Shown here piece after piece: positions 41,143-62,829 of a DNA stretch of 64,000 nucleotides (positions are counted from its first letter, which is position 1; every line of letters begins with the position of its first letter). The stretch covers positions 158,783-222,782 of the forward strand of contig NZ_FNFB01000009.1 of NCBI RefSeq assembly GCF_900100395.1. Direction: 5' to 3'. Under the pieces are notes generated by a model, which was given only the letters and a program-made list of their open reading frames with translations, had not been told where the DNA came from and ran no database searches. This stretch comes from Nonomuraea maritima. Its GTDB lineage: Bacteria; Actinomycetota; Actinomycetes; Streptosporangiales; Streptosporangiaceae. The translations under genes and the position numbers were made by a program.

Positions 41143-44100
41143 CACGCCTCGCCTTCCAGCATCCGTGCCAGGTCCTCGGGGTTGAGCAGGCCGAACGGGG
41201 CCTGCGGCGGCGCAGGGGGATCGGCCGCCGGCGCGGGGAGCAGCCGGGCGGCGAGCTCCCTGACGGTCTGGTGGAGGAACAGCTGTTCCAGCCGCACCGC
41301 CCAGCCGGCCTCGCGCAGGCGGGCGACCACCTTGAGACTCCTGATGGAGTCGCCGCCGACGGCGAAGAAGTTGTCCTCGGCCCAGACCCGTTCCAGGCCG
41401 AGCACGCCCTGCCAGGCGGCGGCGACGGCCCGCTCGGCCGCGCCTTCGACAGGCGTGCGACCGGCGCTCGGGGGCGCGTCCGGGTCGGGGAGCGCGTTCC
41501 TGTCGAGCTTGCCGCTGCGGTTGAGCGGCAGCTCCTCCAGCAGGGTCCACGTCCTCGGGACCATGTGGTCGGGCAGCGTCCCGCGCAACGATCGCTCCCA
41601 GCCCGCCGGTCCGGCGTCCGCGGTGGGGACCACGTACGCGGCGAGGCGGTGCCCGGCGCCGTCCTGGACGGCGCGGACGGCGGCCGCCCGGACGCCCGGC
41701 AGGCGGGCCAGGGCCGCGTCTATCTCGCCCAGCTCGACCCGCATGCCGCGGATCTTGACCTGGTGGTCGGTACGGCCCAGGTACTCCAGCTCGCCGTCGG
41801 GCCGCCGGCGGGCCAGGTCGCCGGTGTCGTACAGCCGTCCGCCGGGCGGCCCGTACGGGTCGGGGACGAAGCGTTCTGCCGTCAGGCCCGGCCTGTTCAC
41901 ATACCCCTGGGCCAGTTGCACGCCGCCGATCCACAGCTTCCCTGGCACGCCGACGGGCACGCGGTTCATCCGGTCGTCGAGGACCTCCAGCCGGGTGTTG
42001 GCGACGGGCCGCCCGATCGGGACCGCCGTCTCTCCCGGCCGGCATGCGTGCCACGACACGTCCACGGCCGCCTCGGTCGGTCCGTACAGGTTGTGCAGGC
42101 CCGCCGCGGGCAGCGTGGCGCCGAACCGTGCGACCAGGTCGGCGCCGAGCGCCTCGCCTGAGCAGACCACGGTACGGAGTGCCGCGAGCCGGCCGCCCAG
42201 CCCCGGCTCGTCGAGGAAGGCGTCCAGCATGGACGGCACGAAGTGCGCGACGGTGACCGACTCGCTCGCCATCAGGCCGGCCAGGTACGCGGGGTCGGCG
42301 TGCCCGCCCGGCCGGGCGACCGCGAGGCCCGCGCCGGTGATCAGCGGCCAGAACAGCTCCCACACCGACACGTCGAACGAGAACGGCGTCTTGTGCAGCA
42401 CCCGGTCCTTGCCGGTGAGCGGGAAGGCGTCCTGCATCCAGCTCAGCCGGTTCACGATCGCCCGGTGCGAGACCCCGACCCCCTTCGGCCGGCCCGTGGA
42501 ACCCGACGTGAAGATCACGTACGCGAGGGAGCCGGCAGGCGTCCTGACATCGAGCGGCACGGCGTCCTCGGCCGCGACAGCGGCGGCATCCTGATCGAGC
42601 AGCAGGAGCGCAACCCCATGCCTCTCGCCTCCCTCGGAGGCACGCGCCTCCTTCACCCCGCCCGAACCGCCGGGCTCGGGGGCTCTGCCGGCCCTGCCCG
42701 CCTCGGCCCCTTCGGGGGCGAGGCGGTGGGCGAGAGAGGTGGTGGAAATCGCGAGGCGGCAGTTCGCGTCGGCCATCATGCCCGCCAGGCGAGCCGCCGG
42801 GTGGTCCGGCTCCAGGGGCAGGTACGCCGCGCCGGCGGCGACCACCGCGTGCACGGCGATGACGAGGTCCGCGCCCCGTTCCAGGCAGACGCCGACGACC
42901 TCGCCAGGACCCGCGCCGAGCGCGCGCAGCCGCCTGGCCAGCCGGTTCACCCGGGCGGCGAACTCCTCGTAGGTGAGCCAGGCCCGGTCACCGTCCGGCG
43001 TCCCGAAGCCCAGCGCGGGCGCGTACGGGGTCCGCGCGACCTGTTCGGCCACCAGGTCGGACAGGGTGGCCGCCGCGATCGGCCCGGCGGTGTCGTTGGC
43101 CCGGCGCACGACGTCCAGCTCGGCCGGGGTGAGCAGCGGCACGTCGAGTACCGGCCGCTCGGGGTCGGCCACCGCGGCCGACAGGAACGCGCGGAAGTGG
43201 TCGGCGAACCGCTCCATCCGGTCGTGCTCGAACAGGTCGGTCGCGTAGTGCAGCACGCCCACGAGCCGGTCACCGGCCTCCTCGACCACCAGGTGCAGGT
43301 CCGCCTGCGCCACCCCGGGGTCGACGTCGAGGGTGCGCAACGTGATCCCGGCGACGTCCGGCGGCGCGGGCGGCACGTTCTGGTAGGCGAGCATCACCTG
43401 GAACAGCGGGTTGCGCGACAGGTCGCGCTCCGCGGCCAGCTCCTGCACCAGCACCTCGAACGGCAGCTCGGCGTGGTCGTGACCGCTCACGACGCGTTCG
43501 CGGGTACGGGCCAGCAGCTCCGCGAACGTCGGCTCGCCCGACAGGTCGCCGCGCAGTACGAGCGTGTTCAGGAACAGCCCGGCGCTCTCCTCCACGTCCG
43601 GGTGGACCCGTCCCGACACCGGCGTGCCCACCGGGACGTCGGCGCGCCCCGTGTACCGGGCCAGCACCGCCTGGAACGCGGCGAGCAGCACCATGAACGG
43701 CGTCACCTGCCGTTCCAGCGCGACCTCCCGCACCGCCGCGACCGTTCGGGCGTCGATCGGGAACGTCAGCCGCCGCCCGGCCCTGCTCGCCTGCCCCTGA
43801 CGGCGCCGGTCCGCGGGCAGGTCGAGGGCGGGCGGGAGATCGGCGAGCGCGTCCTTCCAGTACGCGAGGTCGGCGTCCCGCTCGTGGACGCGGCCCCGAT
43901 GCCAGGCGGCGAAGTCGAGGAAACCGGCGGCGAGGCGCGGCAGTTCGGCCGGGGTGGCGGTGACGCGTGCCCGGTAGAGCTCCATGAGGTCGCGCAGCAG
44001 GATCGACAGACTCCACCGGTCGGCGATGACGTGGTGCAACGTGAGATAGAGCTCGTGCTCCTCCGCCCCCCGCCGCACCAGAACCGCCCGCATCAGCGGC

Positions 44101-47100
44101 CCCTCCGCGAGGTCGAACCGGTGCCGCGCCTCGTCCCCTCCGACGTCGGCGCCCGCGCGGACGACCAGGCGCGGCCGGTGTGGGCCGGGTTGCAGGGAGG
44201 GATCGCCGTCGGTGTCCGCGATGACCAGGCGGAGGGCGTCGTGCCGGTCCACGAGGTCGTCGAAGGCGGCCGTCAGCGCGGGCACGTCGAGCGGTCCTGT
44301 CAGCCGCTCCGCCCAGGCGACGTTGTAGGTGGGGTTGCCGGGGTCGAGACGATCGAGGAACCACAGGCGGGTCTGGGCGTGCGTGGGCGCCACCCGGCCG
44401 CCGGGCGCGCGCGGGATCGGCTGCGCCGCCGCCGGGCCGCCGGGGACGGCCTCGAGGAGCGGGGCGAGGCCCGCGATGGTGGGGGTGGCGAAGCAGCGGC
44501 GCAGCGACACCTCGGCGCCGTACGCCTCCCTGAGCCGGACCACCAGCCGCATGGCCAGCAGGGAGTGCCCGCCGAGGACGAAGAAGTCGTCGTCCACCCC
44601 GAAGTCGTCACGCTCGAGGAGCTCGCTCCAGACGGCGTGCAGGACGCGTTCCGCGGCGGTGCGCGGCGGGGTCCGGTGAGCCGCCGCACCCGCGGGCAGG
44701 GGAGGCGGCGGCAGCGCGGCGCGGTCGAGCTTGCCGCTGGGCAGCACGGGGAACGCGGCGACGGCGACGAAAGCGGACGGGACCATCGCCTCCGGCAGCC
44801 GCTCGAGCAGGTGGGCGCGCAGGTCGCCGTGGTGGGCGTCGCCGTCGACGTACGCGACCAGTCCCCGGCCGCCGGGGGCGTCGTCCCGCACGACCACGAC
44901 CGCGCGCCGGACGCCGGGATGCTCGCCCAGGACGGCGGCGACCTCGTCGAGCTCGATGCGGACACCGCGGATCTTGACCTGGTGGTCGAGGCGGCCCAGG
45001 TACTCGAGCGTGCCGTCGGCCCGCCACCGGACGAGGTCCCCCGTGCGGTAGAGACGCGAGCCCGGCGGGCCGAAAGGGTCGGGGACGAAACGCTCGGCGG
45101 TCAGCGCGGGCCGGCCGTGGTAGCCGCGCGTGACCCCGGCGCCGCCGACGAGCAGCTCGCCGGGCACGCCCACCGGCACCGGCCGCAGGTCGCGGTCCAC
45201 GACGTAGGCGGCGGTGTTGGCGACGGGCGAGCCGATCGAGCCGCCCTCGCCGTCGGTGACGCGGCGCCTGGTGGACCAGACGGTGGTCTCGGTGGGGCCG
45301 TACAGGTCCCACAGCTCGTCGGTGACCTCCAGCAGGCGGGCGGCGAGCGGGCCCGGCAACGCCTCGCCCGTGCTGATCACCCGGGGGACGCGGTGGGCCA
45401 GCGCGGGCAGCAGCCCCTCCAGCATGGACGGGGTGGCCTGGACGGTGTGCAGCCCGCCGTCGCGGATCAGGTCGTGGACCCGTTCGACCGCGGTGGACGA
45501 GGCCTGCACCACCGTGCCGCCGGTGGTCAGCGGCCCGAACAGCTCGATCATGGCGATGTCGAACGACACCGACGTCAGGAACAGGAACCGGTCACCCGCC
45601 ACGAGCCCCGGCCGCTCACGCACGTCACGCAGCAGACTCACCAGCCCCCGATGCGGCACCACCACCCCCTTCGCCCGCCCGGTGGAGCCGGAGGTGTAAA
45701 TGAGGTACGCGGCCTGATCGAGATGAAACCCAGCCTCCGACCCATCGGCGCCCTCGTCGCTTCCACGGGCCTCGGCCGGGCCGTCCAAGAGGAGTTGGCG
45801 GGTGTCGGCCGGGAGGTGGTCGCGCAGTGAGCTCACCGTGATGACCAGGGTCGCGCCCGAGTCGGTGAGGATCTGCTGCAGGCGGTGGGCAGGGTAGCCG
45901 GGGTCCAGAGGGACGTAGCAGGCGCCGGACTTGAGTACCGCGAGGAGCGCGGCCACCAGGTCCGGCTCGCGGGGGAGGCAGACCGCGACCCGGCTCTCCC
46001 GGCCCACGGACAGGTCTCGGAGCACGGCGGCGAGGTGGTTCGCGCGCGCCTCCAGCTCGGCGTACGTCAGGGACGAGCCGTTCCCGCCCTCGACCGCCGT
46101 CGCCGACGGGGTGCGGGCGGCCTGCTCGGCGACCAGGTGGTGGACGCCCCGCTCAGGGACGGGGACCGCGGTGTCGTTCCAGGTCCGCAGGACGAGCCGC
46201 AGCTCCGCCTCGTCCATGAGCGGCAGCTCCGACAGCCGCAGACCGGGGTCGGTGACGGCGGCGCCGAGCAGGGTGCGCAGGTGCGCGGCCAGCCGGTGCG
46301 CGCGGTCGTCGTCGAACAGGTCGGTGGCGTGGTCGAGCACGCACAGCAGCGACCCGTCGGGGCGTTCCTCGACGATGAGGTCAAGGTCGAACATGGCGGT
46401 GCCGGGACGCACGTCCAGGCGTTCGAGGCGCAGACCGCCCGGGGCGTCCGGCAGCGCCGGGGTGTTCTGGAAGGCGAGCATCACCTGGAAGAGCGGGTTG
46501 CGCGACAGGTCGCGTCCGGTCGTCAGCTCGTCCACCAGCGTCTCGAACGGCAGTCCCGCGTGGTCGAACGCGGCCAGCGTCCGCTCCCTGGCGCGCCGGA
46601 CGAGCTCGGCGAACGGCGGGTCGCCTGACAGGTCGCCGCGCAGCACCACCGTGTTGAGGAACAGGCCGACGGTGCGGTCCAGCGCGGGGTGCGGCCTGGC
46701 GGACATCGGCGTACCGATCGGGACGTCCGGCTGCCCGGTGTAGCGGGCGAGCAGCGCCTGCAGCGCGGCGACGAGCACCATGAACGGGGTCGCCCGCAGC
46801 CCGGCGGCCACGTCCCGCACCCCGGCGGCGAGCGTCCCGTCGAGGTCGAACACCAGGCGGTGGCCCCGGTTCGACGCGACGGGCGGACGCGGCCGGTCCG
46901 CGGGCAGGTCGAGCACGTCGGGCATGCCGTCGAGCGCCTTGCGCCAGTAGGCCAGGTCGTCCTCGGAGCGGGGCCGGTCCTGCTGCCAGGCGGCGTAGTC
47001 GGCGTACGTGACGGGCGGCGGCGGCAACGGCTCGCCGGCGTAGAGCCGGAAGAGGTCCTCGAACAGGATCGCCACCGACCATCGGTCGGCCAGGATGTGA

Positions 47101-47627
47101 TGCACCGTCAGGATCAGCCGATACTCAGCGTCGGGCGTCACCCGTAGCAGGCGGGCGCGGGTGAGGGGGCCGGTGGACAGGTCGAAGGGGAAGCGCGCCT
47201 CGGCGTGCGCGGCGGCGTCCGCCTCGGCGGGCGGCATCGACTCCACGATGAGTGTGGGGCGGGAACGGCCGGGCGCCTGGCAGGGCCGGCCGTCGCGGAC
47301 GTCGACCACGTACCCGAGCACCGGATGCCGGTCCACGAGCCCGTCGAAGGCCCTGACAAGGGCGGCCACGTCCAGGTCGCCGACGATCCGGTACGCCCAC
47401 GACAGCGTGTAGGCGGGGTTGCCCGGATCGAGCTGGTCCACGACGAACAGGCGGCGCTGCGCGTCCGACAGCGGCACGGGCCCGTCCTGGTCGGCGCGGC
47501 GGGGGAAGGGCACGGCATCCGGCTCCGTCCGGCCGGGCCGCGCGCGGGCGACACGCGCCTCCAGCGCGGCGCGCTGTTCCGGGCTGAGCCTGGCCAGCCG
47601 CGCCCGCACTCCGTCGAGGCCGCTCAA
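41142..47627 (-). CDS. NRPS, two modules C-A-PCP-C-A(Ser)-PCP
   Basis: A 2161-aa NRPS. Module 1: C with HHILADRWS (HH 176-177, Arg where the common motif has Gly), A with code D I I Q I T L V W (not assigned), and a PCP with [12 protein letters not shown]. Module 2: C with [10 protein letters not shown] with code D V W H V S L V D (serine), and a PCP with [13 protein letters not shown] (Ser2094). The GGDSI form is usual before epimerization domains, but none follows. The second A domain has a Gly/Glu/Ala-rich insertion before its P-loop. The start is TTG, overlapping the upstream stop (TTGA) after GGAGGAGGAG. The tail [14 protein letters not shown] is linker-like. Confidence 0.92.
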   Translation of the reverse strand: MSGLDGVRARLARLSPEQRAALEARVARARPGRTEPDAVPFPRRADQDGPVPLSDAQRRLFVVDQLDPGNPAYTLSWAYRIVGDLDVAALVRAFDGLVDRHPVLGYVVDVRDGRPCQAPGRSRPTLIVESMPPAEADAAAHAEARFPFDLSTGPLTRARLLRVTPDAEYRLILTVHHILADRWSVAILFEDLFRLYAGEPLPPPPVTYADYAAWQQDRPRSEDDLAYWRKALDGMPDVLDLPADRPRPPVASNRGHRLVFDLDGTLAAGVRDVAAGLRATPFMVLVAALQALLARYTGQPDVPIGTPMSARPHPALDRTVGLFLNTVVLRGDLSGDPPFAELVRRARERTLAAFDHAGLPFETLVDELTTGRDLSRNPLFQVMLAFQNTPALPDAPGGLRLERLDVRPGTAMFDLDLIVEERPDGSLLCVLDHATDLFDDDRAHRLAAHLRTLLGAAVTDPGLRLSELPLMDEAELRLVLRTWNDTAVPVPERGVHHLVAEQAARTPSATAVEGGNGSSLTYAELEARANHLAAVLRDLSVGRESRVAVCLPREPDLVAALLAVLKSGACYVPLDPGYPAHRLQQILTDSGATLVITVSSLRDHLPADTRQLLLDGPAEARGSDEGADGSEAGFHLDQAAYLIYTSGSTGRAKGVVVPHRGLVSLLRDVRERPGLVAGDRFLFLTSVSFDIAMIELFGPLTTGGTVVQASSTAVERVHDLIRDGGLHTVQATPSMLEGLLPALAHRVPRVISTGEALPGPLAARLLEVTDELWDLYGPTETTVWSTRRRVTDGEGGSIGSPVANTAAYVVDRDLRPVPVGVPGELLVGGAGVTRGYHGRPALTAERFVPDPFGPPGSRLYRTGDLVRWRADGTLEYLGRLDHQVKIRGVRIELDEVAAVLGEHPGVRRAVVVVRDDAPGGRGLVAYVDGDAHHGDLRAHLLERLPEAMVPSAFVAVAAFPVLPSGKLDRAALPPPPLPAGAAAHRTPPRTAAERVLHAVWSELLERDDFGVDDDFFVLGGHSLLAMRLVVRLREAYGAEVSLRRCFATPTIAGLAPLLEAVPGGPAAAQPIPRAPGGRVAPTHAQTRLWFLDRLDPGNPTYNVAWAERLTGPLDVPALTAAFDDLVDRHDALRLVIADTDGDPSLQPGPHRPRLVVRAGADVGGDEARHRFDLAEGPLMRAVLVRRGAEEHELYLTLHHVIADRWSLSILLRDLMELYRARVTATPAELPRLAAGFLDFAAWHRGRVHERDADLAYWKDALADLPPALDLPADRRRQGQASRAGRRLTFPIDARTVAAVREVALERQVTPFMVLLAAFQAVLARYTGRADVPVGTPVSGRVHPDVEESAGLFLNTLVLRGDLSGEPTFAELLARTRERVVSGHDHAELPFEVLVQELAAERDLSRNPLFQVMLAYQNVPPAPPDVAGITLRTLDVDPGVAQADLHLVVEEAGDRLVGVLHYATDLFEHDRMERFADHFRAFLSAAVADPERPVLDVPLLTPAELDVVRRANDTAGPIAAATLSDLVAEQVARTPYAPALGFGTPDGDRAWLTYEEFAARVNRLARRLRALGAGPGEVVGVCLERGADLVIAVHAVVAAGAAYLPLEPDHPAARLAGMMADANCRLAISTTSLAHRLAPEGAEAGRAGRAPEPGGSGGVKEARASEGGERHGVALLLLDQDAAAVAAEDAVPLDVRTPAGSLAYVIFTSGSTGRPKGVGVSHRAIVNRLSWMQDAFPLTGKDRVLHKTPFSFDVSVWELFWPLITGAGLAVARPGGHADPAYLAGLMASESVTVAHFVPSMLDAFLDEPGLGGRLAALRTVVCSGEALGADLVARFGATLPAAGLHNLYGPTEAAVDVSWHACRPGETAVPIGRPVANTRLEVLDDRMNRVPVGVPGKLWIGGVQLAQGYVNRPGLTAERFVPDPYGPPGGRLYDTGDLARRRPDGELEYLGRTDHQVKIRGMRVELGEIDAALARLPGVRAAAVRAVQDGAGHRLAAYVVPTADAGPAGWERSLRGTLPDHMVPRTWTLLEELPLNRSGKLDRNALPDPDAPPSAGRTPVEGAAERAVAAAWQGVLGLERVWAEDNFFAVGGDSIRSLKVVARLREAGWAVRLEQLFLHQTVRELAARLLPAPAADPPAPPQAPFGLLNPEDLARMLEGEA

Positions 47628-50600
47628 CGCTCCTCCTCCAGCAGTTCCAGCAGGTCGGCGTCCGTCAGGCTCGCCTCCAGCACGGCCAGCGCCTGCTCCT
47701 CCACGGTCGCGGCGTCGAAGCAGCGGCGCAGCGGCAGCTCGACGCCGAACTCGTCGCCGATCCGGCCGACCAGCCGCACCAGCAGCAGGGAATGCCCGCC
47801 CAGGGCGAAGAAGTCGTCCGTCACCCCCACCCGGTCCCGGCCGAGCAGGTCGGCCCAGATGGCTGCCAGCGTCTCCTCCATCGGCGTGCGCGGCGGGACG
47901 TGCGCGGCGCTCACCGGGCCCGCCTGCGGCGGCGGCAGCGCGCCCCGGTCGAGCTTGCCGCTGGGCAGCACAGGGAACCCGGCGACGGCGACGAACGCGG
48001 CGGGCACCATCGCCTCCGGCAGCCGGGCCCGCAGAAAGCTCCTGAGCTCGGCTTCCCGCACGTCGCCGAGTACGTACGCGACCAGTCCGCGCCCGCCAGG
48101 GGCGTCGTCGCGGACGGCGACCACGGCCCGCTCGACCGAGGGGTGCTCGCCGAGCACGGCGGCCACCTCGTCCGGCTCGACGCGGACGCCGCGGACCTTG
48201 ACCTGGTCGTCGAGGCGGCCGAGGTAGTCGAGCGTCCCGTCCGCGCGCCGGCGCACCAGGTCGCCGGTGCGGTAGAGCCGTCCCCGGCCGAAGGGGTCGG
48301 GCACGAAGCGCTCGGCCGTCAGCGCCGGGCGGCGGTGGTAGCCGCGGGCCACGCCCGCGCCGCCGATGAGCAGCTCACCGGGCACGCCCACCGGCACCGG
48401 CCGCAGGTCGCGGTCCACGACGTACGCGGTCGTGTTCGCCACCGGGTCGCCGATCAGCATCACGACGGCCGAGCGCGGCACCCGGTACGCGGTCGACCAG
48501 ATCGTCGTCTCCGTAGGGCCGTAGAAGTTCCACAGCTCGCCGGTGACCTTGAGCAGGCGGGCGGCGAGCTCCAGGGGCAGCGGCTCGCCGCCGAGGATGG
48601 CGCGCGGCAGCCCGGCGGGCAGGTGCTCCACCGCGAGCCCCGCCACCGACGGGGTCAGCTGCACCAGGTCCACGTCCCGCGCGACCCGCCTGATCTCCTT
48701 GGGGGTACGGGCGGCGTCCTCGGGAGCGATCACGACCGCGCCGCCCGACAGCAGGGGCGTGAAGATCTCCAGGGCCGCGATGTCGAACGACAGCGAGGTC
48801 ATGTAGAGCGCGTCGCCGCCGCCCAGCCGCCGGATCACGTCGGTGACCAGGTTCACCACGCCCCGGTGCGGCACCTGCACCCCCTTGGGACGCCCGGTCG
48901 AGCCGGAGGTGTAGATCAGGTACGCCAGGTGGCCGGGCCCCACCGGCGGCGGCGCCAGGGCGGGGCCGTCGCCGGGCAGCCGGTCCAGCAGCAGCTCGGG
49001 CGGCCGTTCCTGGGGCAGCAGGTCCCGTAAGGAAGAGCCGGTCAGCAGCAGGACGGCCCCGGAGTCGGCCAGCAGGTACGCGAGCCGCTCCGCCGGGTAC
49101 GCCGGGTCGAGCGGCAGGTAGCACGCACCCGCTTTCAGCACCGCGAGCAGCGCCACGACCTGGTCCACGCCACGGGGCAGGCACAGCGCCACGCACGACT
49201 CGGGCTCCACGCCGGCCGCGACGAGCCGCCCGGCGAGCGCCCCCGCGCGGGCGTCCAGGCCGGCGTAGGTGAGCTCGGCGCCGTCCGGGCCGCGCACCGC
49301 GACCGCGCCGGGGCGGCGGGCCGCCTGCTCGGCGACGAGCTCGTGCAGCGCCCGCTCCGGGTACGGCGCGGCCGTGTCGTTCCAGCGGGTCAGCAGCTCG
49401 TGCCGCTGCGCCGGGGTCATCAGCGGCAGCCGCGCCAGCCGCGTCGCGGGGTCCGCGACCGCGGCCTCGAGCACCAGCCGGTACGCCTCGCCCAGGCGGG
49501 CCACGGTGTCGGCGTCGAACAGCTCGGTGCTGTACTCGAGGTAGACGTCGGCGCCGCCGGCCGTCCTGACGACGTCAACGTTGAGGTCGAGCTGCGCGGT
49601 GCCGTTCGGGAACTGGGCGCGCCGGTCCATCGGCAGCAGGTTGAAGCCCACCTGGAAGAGCGGCGTCCGTCCGGGGTCGCGTACCGGCTGCAGCGCCTCG
49701 ACCAGCCGGTCGAACGGGACCTCGGCGTGGTCGAGCGCGTCCAGCACCGTCTCCCGCACCCGCTCGAGCAGCTCCAGGAACGACGGGTCGCCGCCCAGGT
49801 CGGTGCGCAGCACCAGCGTGTTGACGAACATGCCGATCAGCGGCTCGAACTCGGGCCGCTCCCGCCCGGCGACCGGCGTGCCCACGGCGATGTCGCGCTG
49901 CCCGCCGTACCGGGTGAGCAGCGCCTTGAGCCCGGCCAGCAGCACCATGAACAGCGTCGCCCCACGCCGCCTGCCCAGCGCCTCCAGCGCGTCGACCAGG
50001 GCGGCGGGCAGCGACACGTGGTGCTCGGCCCCGGCGTGGCCGCGGACCGCAGGGCGCGGCCGGTCCGTGGGCAGCCCGGCGTCAGGTGGCAGCCCGGCGA
50101 GCCGCTCCCGCCAGTGGCCGAGCTGGGCGGCGAGCGTCCCCTGGGCGAGGTGCTCGCGCTGCCAGGCGGCGTAGTCGGCGTACTGGACGGGCAGCTCGGG
50201 CAGCCGCGGCGGGCGGCCCTCGTCGAACGCGGCGTACAGCTCCCGCAGCTCGGTGCTGAAGATGGTGCCCGAGCGGGCGTCGAACACGGCGTGGTGCACG
50301 ACGAGCACCATCCGGTGCCCGCCGTCCGGCATCAGCACCAGGTGGGCGCGCCACAGCGGCGCCCGCTCCAGCGCGAACGGCCGCCGCGCCGTGTCCGCCG
50401 CCAGCGCGCGGAACTCCTGCTCGGCCCGCTCCGGCGGCAGGTCGCGCAGGTCGGTCCTCGGCAGGGTGACCGGCAGCTCCACCTGGACGACCTGGACGAG
50501 GTTCCCGTCCTCGACCGCCAGGCCGGTGCGCAGCGTCTCGTGCCGCCGGACCAGCTCGCGCAGGATCCGCTCCCACCGGTCCTGATCGTCTCCCTCGGGC

Positions 50601-50710
50601 AGGTCGATCACGGCGTTGACGTGGTAGGCGGGCGTGTCGGGGTCGAGCCTCGTCAGGAACCACAGGCGTTCCTGGGCGTACGAGGCGGGCAGGGCGTACG
50701 TGCCGGTCAC
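47624..50710 (-). CDS. NRPS module C-A(Gly-like)-PCP
   Basis: A 1028-aa single-module NRPS. C domain: about 1-440, with HHAVFDARS (HH 139-140, D144; Ala replaces the usual Gly). A domain: about 450-930, with [14 protein letters not shown] and code by eye D I L Q I G F I W, close to the glycine code. PCP: Ser974 in [15 protein letters not shown] 50710 is used because GAGGAG precedes it and [13 protein letters not shown] is the normal C-domain start; the frame continues upstream without meaning. It accepts the ketide-extended chain from the PKS ACP. Confidence 0.92.
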   Translation of the reverse strand: MTGTYALPASYAQERLWFLTRLDPDTPAYHVNAVIDLPEGDDQDRWERILRELVRRHETLRTGLAVEDGNLVQVVQVELPVTLPRTDLRDLPPERAEQEFRALAADTARRPFALERAPLWRAHLVLMPDGGHRMVLVVHHAVFDARSGTIFSTELRELYAAFDEGRPPRLPELPVQYADYAAWQREHLAQGTLAAQLGHWRERLAGLPPDAGLPTDRPRPAVRGHAGAEHHVSLPAALVDALEALGRRRGATLFMVLLAGLKALLTRYGGQRDIAVGTPVAGRERPEFEPLIGMFVNTLVLRTDLGGDPSFLELLERVRETVLDALDHAEVPFDRLVEALQPVRDPGRTPLFQVGFNLLPMDRRAQFPNGTAQLDLNVDVVRTAGGADVYLEYSTELFDADTVARLGEAYRLVLEAAVADPATRLARLPLMTPAQRHELLTRWNDTAAPYPERALHELVAEQAARRPGAVAVRGPDGAELTYAGLDARAGALAGRLVAAGVEPESCVALCLPRGVDQVVALLAVLKAGACYLPLDPAYPAERLAYLLADSGAVLLLTGSSLRDLLPQERPPELLLDRLPGDGPALAPPPVGPGHLAYLIYTSGSTGRPKGVQVPHRGVVNLVTDVIRRLGGGDALYMTSLSFDIAALEIFTPLLSGGAVVIAPEDAARTPKEIRRVARDVDLVQLTPSVAGLAVEHLPAGLPRAILGGEPLPLELAARLLKVTGELWNFYGPTETTIWSTAYRVPRSAVVMLIGDPVANTTAYVVDRDLRPVPVGVPGELLIGGAGVARGYHRRPALTAERFVPDPFGRGRLYRTGDLVRRRADGTLDYLGRLDDQVKVRGVRVEPDEVAAVLGEHPSVERAVVAVRDDAPGGRGLVAYVLGDVREAELRSFLRARLPEAMVPAAFVAVAGFPVLPSGKLDRGALPPPQAGPVSAAHVPPRTPMEETLAAIWADLLGRDRVGVTDDFFALGGHSLLLVRLVGRIGDEFGVELPLRRCFDAATVEEQALAVLEASLTDADLLELLEEER

Positions 50711-50723
50711 CGTGGCCGCTCCT

Positions 50724-50915
50724 CTATCTCCCCATGGCCTCGCGCAGGCTGCGCGGGCGCATGTCGGTCCAGACCTGCTCGATGTGGTCGAGGCAGCTCT
50801 CCTTCGGGCCTTCGAAGCCGGTCTCCCGCCAGCCCTCGGGCAGCGGGCGGTCGGCGAACCAGATGGAGTACTGCTCCTCGTCGTTGACCACGACCTTGTA
50901 CTGGCCGTCCTGCAT
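50724..50915 (-). CDS. MbtH-like NRPS chaperone
   Basis: A 63-aa MbtH-family protein. It has VVVNDEEQYSIWFADRPLPEGW and the C-terminal ESCLDHIEQVWTDMRPRSLR; N, E, Q, S, W and WTDMRP are all in place. It binds adenylation domains and supports their folding or activity. The ATG is one base after the PKS stop with GAGGAAAGG upstream. It is the only MbtH gene in the window and so the likely partner of all A domains here. Confidence 0.95.
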   Translation of the reverse strand: MQDGQYKVVVNDEEQYSIWFADRPLPEGWRETGFEGPKESCLDHIEQVWTDMRPRSLREAMGR

Positions 50916-50916
50916 G

Positions 50917-61328
<10,412 letters not shown>

Positions 61329-61341
61329 ACCGTCTCCACCG

Positions 61342-62526
61342 TCATCCCGTGCGTTCGGCCGGTACGTCGAGCCTGAGCCGCGGCCTGTCGTGCGGCACGG
61401 CGACCGCTGCCAGGGCTTCGCCCCGCGTGGTGTGCAGCGGCAGGTGGACGACCTGCCATCGGCCCGGCCCCGGCCCCTCCGCGCGCCAGGGGCCGGGGTC
61501 GGACAGGTCGGGGAAGCTGACGCTCGCGGGGTCGGCCTGCCCGCCGCAGGCGGCCAGCAGCGCCCGCTTCGCGGTGACGGCGCGCAGCGCCAGCCACGGC
61601 CGGTCCTCCTCGGCGGCGTCCTCGATCTGCTGACGCTCGTCCGCGCTCAGCTCGTCACGAACGGGGTCGGCCGCGCGCAGCAGGCAGACGCCGACCCCCG
61701 GCGCGTGCGCGGCGGCCACGAGGGTCAGGCCGTCCGCGTGGCTCGCGCCGACCGCGGCCCGGCCGTCGTAGCGGCGCAGGACCGCGTGGTGGCGGGCATG
61801 CGGGCCGAGCCAGAGGTGCAGCTCGTCCTGCTCGGGATCTGCTGCCGGTACGGCGGACGGGTCGGCGGCGATGAGGGCGGCCGTCTCGGCGGGGTCGTCC
61901 TTGACGAAGAGGTGCCCGCCGCGCAGCGTGCGCAGGTGGAAGCCGGCCGTGGTGTGCCTGGCCCAGCCGAGCGCCTGCGCCGGGCCGACCTCCGCGTCCT
62001 CCAGGCCGGTGCAGGCCACGATCGGGCAGTCGAGCGGCGGCTCGGGGACGTAGGCGTAGTTCCTGATCCAGGCGAAGTCGGAGCGCAGGACGGGCATCAT
62101 CAGCTCGCGCAGCTCGGGAACGCTCCTGAGCTCGGGCAGCGCGCCCGCGCGGCGGATGAGCTGGTCGACGAAGGAGTCGTCGGGCAGGTCCACCGTCGTC
62201 GCGAGCGGCACCCGGCGGTCAGGAGGGTGCGCGCCGGCCACGTACAGGAGGGCCGGGCCCGGCAGGCCGCGCCGGCGCAGCTCGCGGGCCACCTCGAAGG
62301 CGATCCGGGCGCCCATGCTGTGGCCGTACAGCGCGTAGGGCCGGCCGGTGGCGGGCGCCACCTCGTCGGCGATCTCGCCGATGGTGAACGCCGGCGGTTC
62401 GGTTATCCGGTTCTCCCGGCCGGGGAGCTGGACGGGGACGACGGTGAGGTCGGTGCGGCCGGCGAGTTCGCGCAGCAGCCCGTTGTAGGCGGCGGCTCCT
62501 CCTCCGGCGTACGGCAGGCAGAACAT
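61342..62526 (-). CDS. Type II thioesterase fused to degenerate PPTase-like domain
   Basis: A 394-aa protein. Residues 1-215 are a type II thioesterase: MFCLPYAGGGAAAY, nucleophile Ser70 in GHSMG, Asp177 and His205. It would clear misprimed carriers. Residues about 231-394 resemble a phosphopantetheinyl transferase (ASHADGLTLVAAAH, then VGVCLL and WLALRAVTAKRALLAACG). The usual D-x-E after VG(V/I) reads C-L-L, and the Glu of K-E-A reads Arg321, so catalysis is unlikely. There is no start codon upstream in frame; ATG 62526 lacks a clear ribosome site, so coupling to the preceding small ORF is likely. The start is shorter than usual for TEII. Confidence 0.8.
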   Translation of the reverse strand: MFCLPYAGGGAAAYNGLLRELAGRTDLTVVPVQLPGRENRITEPPAFTIGEIADEVAPATGRPYALYGHSMGARIAFEVARELRRRGLPGPALLYVAGAHPPDRRVPLATTVDLPDDSFVDQLIRRAGALPELRSVPELRELMMPVLRSDFAWIRNYAYVPEPPLDCPIVACTGLEDAEVGPAQALGWARHTTAGFHLRTLRGGHLFVKDDPAETAALIAADPSAVPAADPEQDELHLWLGPHARHHAVLRRYDGRAAVGASHADGLTLVAAAHAPGVGVCLLRAADPVRDELSADERQQIEDAAEEDRPWLALRAVTAKRALLAACGGQADPASVSFPDLSDPGPWRAEGPGPGRWQVVHLPLHTTRGEALAAVAVPHDRPRLRLDVPAERTG

Positions 62527-62576
62527 CGTGCGGGCGGTGCGCCGATCGCGGGTGTGGTGATCGTGCGCCGCCGCGG

Positions 62577-62696
62577 CTAGCTGGCCGGTGATCGCCCAGC
62601 ACCCCCTCCGGGGAAGGGCACCGCACGCGGGGTGAGCTCGGTGAACGATGTCGACAGGGTGATTCGGCGCCGAATTCGAACGTCGCCAATCGCCAT
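62577..62696 (-). CDS. 39-aa ORF at head of NRPS-PKS operon
   Basis: ATG 62696 is preceded by GAGGAG with nine-base spacing, the best ribosome site in the operon head. The peptide starts MAIGDVRIRRRITLS, is basic at first and ends in a Gly/Pro/Ser-rich stretch. I know no relative. It lies about 100 bases downstream of the promoter and 50 bases before the thioesterase, so it may be a leader that couples translation. The frame also extends up to an ATG at 62795. Confidence 0.5.
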   Translation of the reverse strand: MAIGDVRIRRRITLSTSFTELTPRAVPFPGGGAGRSPAS

Positions 62697-62766
62697 GTTA
62701 CGGCGCTCCTCGACAATTGCCTTAGTACAACATCGAAATAGTGAGAAGTGTGAGTAGTGCGACATA

Positions 62767-62782
62767 GCGCGAGATCTCGCGC
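62767..62782. promoter_or_regulatory. 16-bp perfect palindrome, candidate operator
   Basis: GCGCGAGATCTCGCGC is a perfect palindrome lying about 12-27 bases downstream of the predicted start site of the NRPS-PKS operon. A repressor bound here would block transcription. No regulator gene for the cluster is in the window. Confidence 0.5.
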
Positions 62783-62800
62783 GGTTGTTCGACATTCACT

Positions 62801-62829
62801 CTTATATCGGCGTTGTCCAGTGGAGTCAA
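62801..62829 (-). promoter_or_regulatory. Promoter of NRPS-PKS operon
   Basis: On the minus strand TTGACT (62829-62824) and TATAAG (62806-62801) are 17 bases apart, near-consensus for the housekeeping sigma factor. Transcription should start near 62794. It is the only strong promoter seen before the coupled genes from 62696 to 36021. Confidence 0.7.
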
